A stretch of DNA of 59,720 nt from JBBSHS01 sp038232515 (lineage in GTDB: Bacteria > Actinomycetota > Acidimicrobiia > Acidimicrobiales > JAUJNH01): contig JBBSHS010000004.1 in the NCBI GenBank assembly GCA_038232515.1, forward strand, positions 1 through 59,720, read 5' to 3'. Positions 24,978 to 32,534 of the stretch are shown piece after piece. The notes beneath the pieces were generated by a model that saw only the letters and a program-made list of their open reading frames with translations, had not been told where the DNA came from and did no database searches. Numbering within the stretch: position 1 is the stretch's first letter; each line of letters begins with the position of its first letter. A program made the translations under genes and the position numbers.

Positions 24978-26291
24978 ATGGCCAGGATCGTTCACTACGT
25001 CAACCAGTTCTTCGCCGGCGTCGGCGGGGAGGATTCGGCGGGGGCCGGACCGGCTTTGGTGGATGGGCCCGCCGGCCCCGGGCGGCGGCTGGCCGAGCTG
25101 CTGGCCCCCGAGCATGAGATCGTGGCCACGGTGTGGTGCGGCGACGACGTCGCCTCCGGGGTGGTGGCCGACATCGTCGACCTGGCCCGGTCCGCCCAGC
25201 CCGACCTGGTCGTGGCCGGCCCCGCCTTCACCAGCGGCCGCTACGGGCTGGCCTGCGCCCGGGTGGCGGCGGCCGCCGAGGCCGCGGGGCTGGCCGGCCT
25301 GGCCTCGATGCACGAGGACAACCCCGGCCTGGACGAAGCGGGTGCGGCGCCGGTGGTGGCCAGCGGAGAGGTGGCCCGGCGCATGGGGCCGTCCCTGGAG
25401 CGGCTGGCCGGTGCCGCCCAGCGCCTGCTGGCCGGCGAGCCGCTCACCGCGCAGGACGGCCGCATCGGCAAGTTGGCCCGGCGCACCGTCAGGGCCGAGG
25501 CCAGCGCCGCCGAGCGGGCCGTCGACCTGGCCCTGGCCCGCCTCGGCGGCGACACGACGGCCACCGAGATCCCGCTCCCCCGGTTCGACCGGGTGACCCC
25601 GGCGGCGCCGGTCGAGGACCCCACCACAATCATGGTGGCCCTGGTCACCGAAGGCGGGCTGGTGCCCGACGACAACCCGGACGCCCTCGAGTCGGCCCGG
25701 GCCACCAAGTGGCTGCGCTACCCGCTCGAGGGCCGCGACACCCTGGCCCCCGGCGAGTACCGGTCCGTCCACGGCGGGTTCTCCACCGCCTGGGCCAACG
25801 AGGACCCACACCGGATCCTGCCCCTCGACGTGGGCCGGGAACTGGAGGCGGAGGGCGCGGTGGGCAGCCTGTTCGGCGAGTACTTCGTCACCGCCGGCAA
25901 CGGCACGTCGGTGGCCAACGCCCGCCGCTTCGGCATCGAGTGGGCCGCCGACCTGCGCCATTCCGGCGCCCGTGCCGCCATCCTGACGGCCACCTGAGGG
26001 ACGGGTACGCGTTGCGGGGCAACGCTGGCCAAGGAGTTGGAGCGGGCCGGGATCCCGACCGTGGTCCTGTGCAACCTGATCTCGATCGCCGAGCGGGTCG
26101 GGGCGCCGCGGATCGTGCCCACGCGGGGCATCCCTTACCCGACGGGGGACCCGTCGCTCAGCCCCGAGGCCGAGAAGCAGTGGCGACGCCGGCTCCTGGA
26201 GCGGGCCCTGGAAGCCTTGCAGACGGCCGTGCACCAGCCGACCGTGTTCGAGGTCGGCACCGCTGCCCAAACCGAGGAGATGCATGCCTGA
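24978..26291 (+). CDS. grdB: GrdB-like selenoprotein B with in-frame TGA (selenocysteine)
   Basis: The catalytic selenoprotein of component B attacks the activated substrate and passes a carboxymethyl group to GrdA selenium. The frame runs 437 residues if the TGA at 25995-25997 is read as selenocysteine 340. Before it is NGTSVANARRFGIEWAADLR and AAILTAT. After it GTGTRCGATLAKELERAGIP, IVPTRGIPYPTG and ALEALQTAVHQPTVFEV continue the family alignment to the normal C-terminus and length. Clostridial GrdB has U-GTCTRC here; this one has U-GTGTRC, so the UxxC cysteine is Gly while the second Cys is kept. ATG 24978 follows AGGGGAGA. A perfect hairpin lies 11 bases behind the TGA. It overlaps grdC by 8 bases. 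Confidence 0.93.
26009..26025 (+). promoter_or_regulatory. Candidate bacterial SECIS hairpin in grdB mRNA
   Basis: GCGTTGC (26009-26015) and GCAACGC (26019-26025) form a perfect 7-bp stem around a GGG loop inside the coding sequence. The first loop G is 18 bases after the TGA. Bacterial SECIS elements need a short apical loop with G in its first two positions at about 16-37 bases from the UGA, and this fits. It would bind SelB and direct selenocysteine insertion. Confidence 0.75.
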
Positions 26292-27699
26292 AGTCGTGAT
26301 CTCGGCCTCCACCCAGGTGTTGGCCCACGCCCCTTCGCTGGCCAGGCACGGCTCCAAGCCCCGCCGCGAGCTGCCCAAGAGTGAGTCGGTGGCCGCCGCC
26401 TTCGCCTCGTCGCTTCGCAGCTTCGACGAGGCCGTGGCCTATCCGGCCAACCAGGCCTACATCAACGCCCTGCATCCCCGCGACCTGCCAGGCCGGCCCT
26501 GGACGGGGCTGACCGGCGCCGCCCGGTGGGCCCGCTCCGGCGAGATCATGCCCGAGGACGAGTTCTTGGGGCTGATGGCGACGCTCGACGACTTCGACCT
26601 GCTGACGCTGTCGAGCGACGCCGCCGGGCGGGCGGCGGCCGGGTTGGCCGAGCACCCGCTGGCCAAGCGGCTCGACCTCGAGCGGCTGGAACGCGCCCAG
26701 GGCGACGTCGACCTGGTGGCCGCAGAGGCGGGCGCCCTCAAGGTGGTCGACGGGGCCGCCGCCTTCCGCTGCGGGCAGGTCGACGACGAGTCGCTGGCCG
26801 CCCATGTGCTGCTCGACAACCTGGCGGCCAAGACGACAGCCACGTTGGCCCTGCTCCACCTGCTCGAACGGCAGGGCATCGACCCGACGTCGATCGACTA
26901 CGTGCTGAGCTGCGGCGAAGAGGCCATCGGCGACCGTTACCAGCGGGGCGGGGGCAACTTGGCCAAGGCGGTGGCCGCCGCCGCCGGCCTGACCGAGGCA
27001 TCCGGAGCCGACATCAAGAACTTCTGTGCGGCGCCCGTCCCGGCCCTGGTCATCGCAGCCAGCCTGGTGTCGGCCGGTGTCTTCGGCCGGGTGGCGGTGG
27101 TCGGCGGCGGGTGCCTGGCCAAGCTGGGCATGAAGTTCCAGGGCCATCTCAAGTCGGGCATGCCCATCCTGGAGGATGTCCTCGGGGGCGCGGCCGCCCT
27201 CGTCGAGGCCGACGACGGCGTATCGCCCCGCATCCGTCTCGACGGCGTGGGCCGGCACAAGGTGAGCGCCGGTGGTTCCAATCCGCAGGTGATGGAGGCG
27301 CTGGCGGTGGAGCCGCTGGCCCGCCTGGGCCTGCCCATGACGGCGGTCGACGACTACGCCACCGAGCTCCACAACCCCGAGGTGACCGAGCCGCAGGGAA
27401 CGGGCAACGTGCCCGAGCGCAACTACCGCACCATCGCCGCCCTGGCCGCCCGCAGAGGCGACATCGTCAAGGACCAGATCCCCGACTTCGTCACCGAACG
27501 GGGGATGCCGGGCTACAGCCCGACGCAGGGGCACCTGGCCTCGTCGCTGTGCTACCTCCCCCACGCCGTGGATCGGCTCACCACCGGCACAGCCAATAGA
27601 GTGATGCTCATAGCCAAGGGCAGTCTCTTCCTCGGCCGGGTGTGCCAGCTGTCGGATGGGATGAGCGTGCTGATCGAGAGGAACGGGTTGACCCCATGA
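26284..27699 (+). CDS. grdC: GrdC-like component C beta subunit
   Basis: Component C takes the carboxymethyl group from GrdA and with GrdD releases acetyl phosphate. This 471-residue protein aligns along its length with clostridial GrdC: VLAHAPSLARHGSKPRRELP, VAYPANQAYINAL, SGEIMPEDEFLGLM, HVLLDNLAAKTTATLALLHL, LSCGEEAIGDRYQRGGGN, NFCAAPVPALVIAASLVSAG, SGMPILEDVLGG and GMPGYSPTQGHLASS. The fold is thiolase/ketosynthase-like, with the Cys in NFCAAPVPAL as candidate nucleophile. It starts inside the end of grdB and its stop overlaps trxA as ATGA. No grdD follows, which is odd: acetyl-phosphate release would need a partner encoded elsewhere or different chemistry. Confidence 0.92.
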   Translation: MPEVVISASTQVLAHAPSLARHGSKPRRELPKSESVAAAFASSLRSFDEAVAYPANQAYINALHPRDLPGRPWTGLTGAARWARSGEIMPEDEFLGLMATLDDFDLLTLSSDAAGRAAAGLAEHPLAKRLDLERLERAQGDVDLVAAEAGALKVVDGAAAFRCGQVDDESLAAHVLLDNLAAKTTATLALLHLLERQGIDPTSIDYVLSCGEEAIGDRYQRGGGNLAKAVAAAAGLTEASGADIKNFCAAPVPALVIAASLVSAGVFGRVAVVGGGCLAKLGMKFQGHLKSGMPILEDVLGGAAALVEADDGVSPRIRLDGVGRHKVSAGGSNPQVMEALAVEPLARLGLPMTAVDDYATELHNPEVTEPQGTGNVPERNYRTIAALAARRGDIVKDQIPDFVTERGMPGYSPTQGHLASSLCYLPHAVDRLTTGTANRVMLIAKGSLFLGRVCQLSDGMSVLIERNGLTP

Positions 27700-28040
27700 G
27701 CGAGACCACGACCGTCACCGAGGCCACCCGGGAGACCTTCCGCGACCTGGTGGCGCAGGGCACCGTGCTGGTCGACATCTGGGGACCGGAGTGCCAGCCC
27801 TGCCTGGCCCTGTTGCCCCACGTCGAGGCGCTGGCCGCCAGGTACGCGGCTGACATGCGCGTCATCAAGCTGGAGGCGCCCAAGGCCCGGCGGCTGTGCA
27901 TGGAGCTCGGCGTCATGGGGCTGCCTGCTTTTGTCATGTTCCGCGACGGCGAAGAGGTTGGCCGCCTGGCCGGGCCATCGGCGGCGTCGGCGGACGGGCT
28001 CGATCAATGGGTGGACGAACAGAGGAAGGGGGTGAGTTGA
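27696..28040 (+). CDS. trxA: Operon-encoded thioredoxin
   Basis: A 114-residue thioredoxin with active site WGPECQPC instead of the usual WCGPC-type motif, followed by LALLPHVEALAARYAADMRV and the cis-Pro region MGLPAFVMFRDGEEVGRLAG. Deviating CxxC loops are typical of thioredoxins encoded in clostridial glycine-reductase operons, where thioredoxin re-reduces the selenoproteins after each turnover. ATG 27696 overlaps the grdC stop by four bases, and it ends five bases before grdA, so expression is coupled. A thioredoxin reductase gene, often adjacent in clostridia, is missing here. Confidence 0.9.
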   Translation: MSETTTVTEATRETFRDLVAQGTVLVDIWGPECQPCLALLPHVEALAARYAADMRVIKLEAPKARRLCMELGVMGLPAFVMFRDGEEVGRLAGPSAASADGLDQWVDEQRKGVS

Positions 28041-28045
28041 GACCC

Positions 28046-28504
28046 ATGCTCAAGGACCGGTTGGTCATCGCCCTCGGCGAGCGGGACGGCATCTCGGGCA
28101 CGGCCATTGCGGCCTGCGCCGAGGCGGCGGGAGCCAAGGTGGCTTTCATGGCCACTGAGTGCTTCGTCTGAACGGCGTCAGGAGCCATGGACCTGCAGAG
28201 CCAGGAGGCCATCCTCCGGCTCGCCAAGGCCAACGACCCCACCTCGCTCGTCGTGCTGCTCGGCGCTCCGGACCCGGAGGCAGCCGAGATCTCAGCCGAG
28301 ACGGTGATCCTGGGGGACCCGGCCTACGCAGGTGCACTGGCTGGGGCCCAGTTGGGCCTCGATGTGTATCACGTACTGGATGACGAGGTAAAAGCTGAAG
28401 TGCCGGACGACGTCTGGGAGGCACAGATCGGGCTGATGGCTGACGTCCTCGACCCGGCCGCCCTGGCTGCGGCGGTGCGTTCGATGCGGCCCACCGACCC
28501 GTGA
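28046..28504 (+). CDS. grdA: GrdA selenoprotein A with in-frame TGA (selenocysteine)
   Basis: GrdA is the small selenoprotein that carries the carboxymethyl group between components B and C of glycine, sarcosine and betaine reductases. The frame is 152 residues when TGA 28169-28171 is read as selenocysteine 42: DRLVIALGERDGISGTAIAA, VAFMATECFV-U, then TASGAMDLQSQEAILRLAKA, VILGDPAYAGALAGAQLGLD and DVYHVLDDEVKAEVPDDVWE. The CxxU motif (C-F-V-U) is intact and the length is close to the clostridial 150-160. ATG 28046 follows GGAAGGGGG. It overlaps the DinB-like gene as GTGA. Without selenocysteine decoding it would be a 41-residue stub. Confidence 0.93.
28198..28222 (+). promoter_or_regulatory. 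Candidate stem-loop downstream of the grdA TGA
   Basis: GAGCC-A-GGAGG pairs with CCTCC-GGCTC around a CCAT loop: ten base pairs with one bulged A, inside the coding sequence. The loop begins 38 bases behind the TGA, just at or beyond the known SECIS range, and lacks the usual loop G. It may be the SECIS variant for grdA or an unrelated fold. A weaker alternative is CAGG/CCTG at 28179-28195, with its loop nearer the TGA. Confidence 0.4.
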
Positions 28505-28923
28505 CGCTCCCCGACCCCTGCCCCGAAGACGGCTTCGATGGCGCCTCGCTGAAGCCCCTCGATCTGTTGACCACGGTCAGGTCACTGGGCCGGCGCTGGG
28601 CGGCCGTGCTCGACCGTAGCGACGAGGACGCAGACCTGGTGACCCGCCGACCACCGGACGGCGGACCGTCGGCGGCCGAGCTGGCCGCACAGTCCACCGT
28701 GGGCCTTGACGCCGCCAGCGACGAGCTCGGTCCGGCCGGCTACCCGTCCGTCGACGTCAAGGCGGCCGCCTCCCGGCTCGCCGATCGCCTCATTCTCCTC
28801 GACGCCGACGCCTGGTCGGCGCCGGGAGTGGCCGATGCCGCCCGGCGCGGAGCCCACGCCGGTACCCACTGGCTGCGCCCCGCCGAACGGGCCATCCAGG
28901 CCGCCCGCACACGCCACGACTGA
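28501..28923 (+). CDS. DinB-like protein coupled to grdA
   Basis: A 140-residue protein starting at GTG 28501 inside the grdA stop (GTGA). Sequence such as LGRRWAAVLDRSDEDADLVT, RRPPDGGPSAAELAAQSTVG, SRLADRLILLDADAWSAPGV and GAHAGTHWL resembles the four-helix DinB/maleylpyruvate-isomerase-like fold used by mycothiol- or bacillithiol-dependent enzymes. The three His metal ligands are not all present: the first helix has Gln-Ser-Thr where His is expected, and only GTHW and GAH remain. This gene is not part of clostridial grd operons. Its coupling to grdA suggests a role in the pathway, for instance with a low-molecular-weight thiol, but that is inference. Confidence 0.6.
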   Translation: MTLPDPCPEDGFDGASLKPLDLLTTVRSLGRRWAAVLDRSDEDADLVTRRPPDGGPSAAELAAQSTVGLDAASDELGPAGYPSVDVKAAASRLADRLILLDADAWSAPGVADAARRGAHAGTHWLRPAERAIQAARTRHD

Positions 28924-28976
28924 CGGACGCCGCCTGTGGGTACACGCCGTGTGGGGGCGTGGATGAGGGAGGTCCG

Positions 28977-29840
28977 ATGCGATCCAAGGGCGTCGAGTCC
29001 CGTGGCGACCGGGTGGCTCTGGCCCGCGACGCCGGGCTCAAGAGGCTGAGCTTCGCCAGCGTGCTGGGGGGTGCGTTGGCGGCCCTCGGGGCACTGGTTG
29101 TCCTGCTGGAGGCGGCCGCCGCCATCGCCGCCGCCGCTGGCGCCCACCCCCGGCTCACGACCGACGACTCCGCCGCCGTCTGGACGGCCGGGGCCGTCGC
29201 CGCACTCGCCTTCGTTTCGTGGTGGTACGGCGGCTACGTCGCCGGCCGGATGGCCCGGCGGGCCGGAGCCAGCCAGGGACTGGCCGTCTTCGTCCTCGGG
29301 GTGGCCGTCGGCGCTGCCATGTACGGCTTGGCGCTGGCCGCCGACAGGCGGGCCGACGTCATCGGCCGGTTGCGGAGCCTCGGCATCCCCACCGGTCGGG
29401 CCGAATGGCACTGGCCGGTGGTGATCTGTGCGGTCGCCGGCTTGGCGGCGATGCTCGTCGGCGCCTTGGTGGGTGGCGCCTTGGGCGAGCGCTGGCACAG
29501 CCGGCTGCTGGGACGAGCCCTCGACCCCGAGATCGGCCCGGAGGCCGAGGCCCGCCGACGGGCCCAGGCCGACCTCGTCCGGGCCGAGGAGTTGCACGGC
29601 GAATCCGAGAAGCGCGTGCTCCGGGTCCGCCCCCCGTCGCGCCAGCCGGTCACAGGCTCGGCCAGCCCGGTGGTGCGTTCGCGGTTCGGGCGGTCCAGAG
29701 GGGCCGACACGAGCGACGTGGGCGACGCCGGGCAGGGTGCTGAACCAGTGGTTGCGAGGTCGGAGGCTGGTGAGCCAGCGAGCGGGGACCCGACCGGCGG
29801 CCGAGGGCCTGGTGCGGCCTCGGACCGTGGCGAAGCCTGA
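28977..29840 (+). CDS. Membrane protein of unknown function
   Basis: A 287-residue protein with four predicted helices: FASVLGGALAALGALVVLLE, AVWTAGAVAALAFVSWWYGG, LAVFVLGVAVGAAMYGLALA and WPVVICAVAGLAAMLVGALV. A long Arg/Pro/Gly-rich cytoplasmic tail follows (AEARRRAQADLVRAEELHGE onward). ATG 28977 is preferred because GAGGGAGG stands just upstream. It resembles small YrzE/TIGR04086-like actinobacterial membrane proteins of unknown role. It lies 53 bases behind the DinB-like gene on the same strand and could be the last gene of the transcript; a strong hairpin follows it. Confidence 0.7.
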   Translation: MRSKGVESRGDRVALARDAGLKRLSFASVLGGALAALGALVVLLEAAAAIAAAAGAHPRLTTDDSAAVWTAGAVAALAFVSWWYGGYVAGRMARRAGASQGLAVFVLGVAVGAAMYGLALAADRRADVIGRLRSLGIPTGRAEWHWPVVICAVAGLAAMLVGALVGGALGERWHSRLLGRALDPEIGPEAEARRRAQADLVRAEELHGESEKRVLRVRPPSRQPVTGSASPVVRSRFGRSRGADTSDVGDAGQGAEPVVARSEAGEPASGDPTGGRGPGAASDRGEA

Positions 29841-29857
29841 CGCCCCACAGCGGGTGA

Positions 29858-29889
29858 CCGGGGGGGAGGGGCCTTGCTCCTCCCCCCGG
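29858..29889. terminator. Hairpin between convergent genes
   Basis: A G-rich arm (CCGGGGGGGAGG) and a C-rich arm (CCTCCCCCCGG) pair over about 11 bp with one bulge around a short loop. It sits between the stop of the membrane-protein gene and the stop of the convergent PPOX gene. There is no T-run, so it may act as a bidirectional barrier or a Rho-independent terminator of the weak high-GC kind. Confidence 0.55.
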
Positions 29890-29905
29890 CCTTGCCGGCG
29901 CCGAG

Positions 29906-30514
29906 CTACCGCAGGGCGGGCACGTCGGGCTGCGGATCCCCGCGCACCAGGGCGAGCGGGATGATCCCGGCCCAGACCGGCAGCTCAAGGTCGTCGGGCT
30001 CGTCGACGGGCGGCCCGGTGCGCACCTTGGCCGACGCCTCGGCCAAAGGCAGGGCCAACACGCTGGTGGCCCGCAACTCCGACGGGCTGGGTGGTCGGGC
30101 CGCGGCTGACCGCCCCGGGAGGTTGTGGTCCACGATGGCCGCCAGCGCCACCTCTTTCTCCCCGCCGTCGACGTGTCGGGCCCGTCCCCGCACGACGACC
30201 GAGCGGTAGTTCATGGAGTGGTGGAAGGCGGAGCGGGCCAGCACCAGGCCGTCGAGGAGCGTGGCCGAGACGCACACCTCGGCCTCGCACGACGCCGCCA
30301 GCAGGGCATTGGCCACGGCCCCGTGCAGGTACAGGGTGTCGTCCACCCTGCCCATGGCCATGGGCAGGACGACGGGGCCGGTGTCGGTGACCACGCCGAC
30401 GTGGACCAACGGAGCTTCGTCGAGGATGGCGCACACCGTCTCCCGGTCGTACCTGGCCCGGTCGGCCAGGCGCCGGGCCCGGGTCCGCTCGCTCGGCGCT
30501 CCTGGCATCATCAT
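29906..30514 (-). CDS. Pyridoxamine-5'-phosphate-oxidase-like flavoprotein
   Basis: A 202-residue split-barrel protein of the flavin-nucleotide-binding subgroup. After RRLADRARYDRETVCAILDE come APLVHVGVVTDTGPVVLPMA, DTLYLHGAVANALLAA, VCVSATLLDGLVLARSAFHH and SMNYRSVVVRGRARHVDGGE, the conserved FMN phosphate-binding and dimer-interface stretches. Relatives are annotated as flavin-nucleotide-binding proteins; some confer nitroimidazole resistance. The start lies at one of three consecutive ATG codons (30514, 30511, 30508) preceded by CAGAGG. It is a single gene, convergent with the membrane-protein gene. Confidence 0.85.
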   Translation of the reverse strand: MMMPGAPSERTRARRLADRARYDRETVCAILDEAPLVHVGVVTDTGPVVLPMAMGRVDDTLYLHGAVANALLAASCEAEVCVSATLLDGLVLARSAFHHSMNYRSVVVRGRARHVDGGEKEVALAAIVDHNLPGRSAAARPPSPSELRATSVLALPLAEASAKVRTGPPVDEPDDLELPVWAGIIPLALVRGDPQPDVPALR

Positions 30515-30712
30515 CCTCTGTTCCTGGTGGTGGTTTGTAGCAGCAACAGTCACCGCGTCGCCGTCAGGGCCCCGGCGGCCCGCCATTACTCGCTCTAAGC
30601 GCGACCCCGGGTGCCGTCGTGCCCATGGCCGTGGACGACGATGGTCCGGCGGGACGTCGGCATGAACGTGTGGTCGGGTAGTGGCCGCACATCGTGCCCA
30701 CGACGGCCGGAC

Positions 30713-32305
30713 TCAGGCCATGGCCACCAGCTCCAACAGGTCGTCGGTCCAGTAGTCGAGGGTGGCGTCGGGCATGAGCAGCACCCGTTGGGGAGCAAGC
30801 TCGGCCACGAAGTCTGGGTCGTGGCTGACGATGATCATGGCGCCCTTCCACCGCGACAGGGCGTGGCCGATGGCTTCGCGACTGGGCGGGTCGAGGTTGT
30901 TGGTGGGCTCGTCCAGCAGCAGCAGGTTGTGGCCGCCGGCCACCAGCATGGCCAGAGCCACCTTGGTCTTCTCGCCGCCCGAGAGAGTGCCGGCGTCCTG
31001 GAAGGCCATGTCGCCGACGATGCCGAACATGCCCAACAGGCCCCGCAACTCGGGGGTCGGGATGTGCGGAGCCCGGTCGGTGAGGTGGGCCAGGACCTCG
31101 CGGCCAGCCTCGATACCCTCGTGCTCCTGGGCGAAGTATCCCGGGTCGACGTCGAGGCCGAACGACACGTGGCCCCGATCTGGCTCGGTGACGCCGGCCA
31201 GGATGCGCAGCAGAGTGGTCTTGCCGGCGCCGTTGAGGCCCAGCACCAGCAGCCGCTCCCCCCGCTCGATGGCGAACTCGGCGTCGGTGAAGACGGGCGG
31301 CCCGGAGTAGGACTTGGTCAAGCCCTGAACCTCGAGCACCGTGCGCCCGCAGTGGACCGGGTCGGGCAGGCGCACGTTGAGATGACGCCGCCGGGTCGGG
31401 CCGTCGACGGCCACCGAGGCCAGCCGACCGACCCGTTTGTCCAGGGTCTTGGCCACCCGGGCCCGCTTGGCCGTCTGGCCCCGCATCGAGTCGGCCTGAC
31501 GGGCCAGGCGGGTCATCTCGGCCTGCTGGCGGTCGGCCAGCTTGCCCCGGCGCTCCTCGTCGGCCGCCCGTTGACGTTGGTACTGGCTGTAGGTGCCCCG
31601 GTACTCGACGGCCGTGGCCTCGTCGAGGTGGAGCACCCGGTTGATGGCATCGTCGAGCAGGTCGAGGTCGTGGCTCACGACCAGCAGGCCACCGCGGTAC
31701 GAGCGCAGGAACTGCGTGAGCCAGGCCTTGGCGTCGCTGTCGAGGTGGTTGGTGGGCTCGTCCAGGAGCAGGAGGTCCGAGCCGGCGAACAAGATGCGGG
31801 CCAGGTCGACCCGGCGCCGCTCACCCCCCGACAGGACGTGCAGAGGCAGGTCGGCGCGGTCGGCCCTCAGGCCCAGTCCGGCCAGGATGCGGCGTACGTC
31901 GGCGTCGGCCTCGTAGCCGCCATCGGCCTCGAAGGCCTCTTGGGCCCGGGCGAAGCGGGCCACGTTGCGGTCGCTGGAGGTCTCCTCCACGGCCAGGCGC
32001 AGCTTCTCGAGCCGGACGGCGGCCTCGTCCAGGCCCCGGCCGGACAGCACGTGCGACAGGGCCGTACCGTCGGTGCCCCGCCCCGCGGCCAGCGGGCTCT
32101 GGACCAGGTAGCCGATCCCGCCTTGGCGCAGCACGGTCCCGGCGTAGGGCGGGTCCTCCCCGGCCAGCACCTTCAACAAGCTGGTCTTGCCGGCACCGTT
32201 GCGGCCCACCAGTCCGACCTTGTCGCCGGCGCGCACCGAGAAGGTGGCGGCCTCGAGGGTGAGGCGGCCACCCACCTCGACGCTGAGGTCTCGGACTTGG
32301 AGCAC
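30713..32305 (-). CDS. ABC-F family ATPase (ribosome-associated)
   Basis: A 530-residue soluble protein with two ABC domains and no membrane segment. ABC1 has GRNGAGKTSLLKVLAG, LSGGERRRVDLARILF and LLLLDEPTNHLD. The linker is a charged coiled-coil (YSQYQRQRAADEERRGKLAD, RQQAEMTRLARQADSM). ABC2 has GLNGAGKTTLLRILAG, LSGGEKTKVALAMLV and LLLLDEPTNNLD. This architecture defines ABC-F proteins (EttA/Uup/YfmR, antibiotic-resistance ARE factors), which act in the ribosomal E site. GTG 32305 is chosen because ABC1 begins right there (VLQVRDLSVEV). A resistance role cannot be told from a housekeeping one. Divergent from the hemerythrin gene. Confidence 0.92.
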   Translation of the reverse strand: MLQVRDLSVEVGGRLTLEAATFSVRAGDKVGLVGRNGAGKTSLLKVLAGEDPPYAGTVLRQGGIGYLVQSPLAAGRGTDGTALSHVLSGRGLDEAAVRLEKLRLAVEETSSDRNVARFARAQEAFEADGGYEADADVRRILAGLGLRADRADLPLHVLSGGERRRVDLARILFAGSDLLLLDEPTNHLDSDAKAWLTQFLRSYRGGLLVVSHDLDLLDDAINRVLHLDEATAVEYRGTYSQYQRQRAADEERRGKLADRQQAEMTRLARQADSMRGQTAKRARVAKTLDKRVGRLASVAVDGPTRRRHLNVRLPDPVHCGRTVLEVQGLTKSYSGPPVFTDAEFAIERGERLLVLGLNGAGKTTLLRILAGVTEPDRGHVSFGLDVDPGYFAQEHEGIEAGREVLAHLTDRAPHIPTPELRGLLGMFGIVGDMAFQDAGTLSGGEKTKVALAMLVAGGHNLLLLDEPTNNLDPPSREAIGHALSRWKGAMIIVSHDPDFVAELAPQRVLLMPDATLDYWTDDLLELVAMA

Positions 32306-32534
32306 CCGACCAGTGTGGCGGCTGTTAGCGCCCAAGCGACAGCCGGTTCGGCCATCGAGGGCAGACTGCGTCATCTTCGCCGGGCGCCGGGCGATCGGTG
32401 CCGGCGTCCCAGGAGCCCCCTGTGTGGCGAGCCGAGCCGTCGGGGTGGACCGAGCAGCGCAGGGATGCGCGCCCGTGTACGGAGCGCAGAACGCGGGTAG
32501 CGACGCTGGCAGTCGACGATCGAGGAGGACCGAC

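Noticed and set aside
25998..26291. Separate small gene after the grdB TGA
   Set aside because: It is in the same frame, has no own ribosome-binding site, and its sequence is the C-terminal third of GrdB.
24915..27564. Two large minus-strand frames across grdB and grdC
   Set aside because: They oppose genes with clear family alignments, and their composition is typical of high-GC antisense reading.
30611..32500. Long open frame (629 codons) on the plus strand
   Set aside because: It is the antisense of the ABC-F gene; the His/Gly/Val-rich translation has no motif, while the minus strand has two complete ABC domains.
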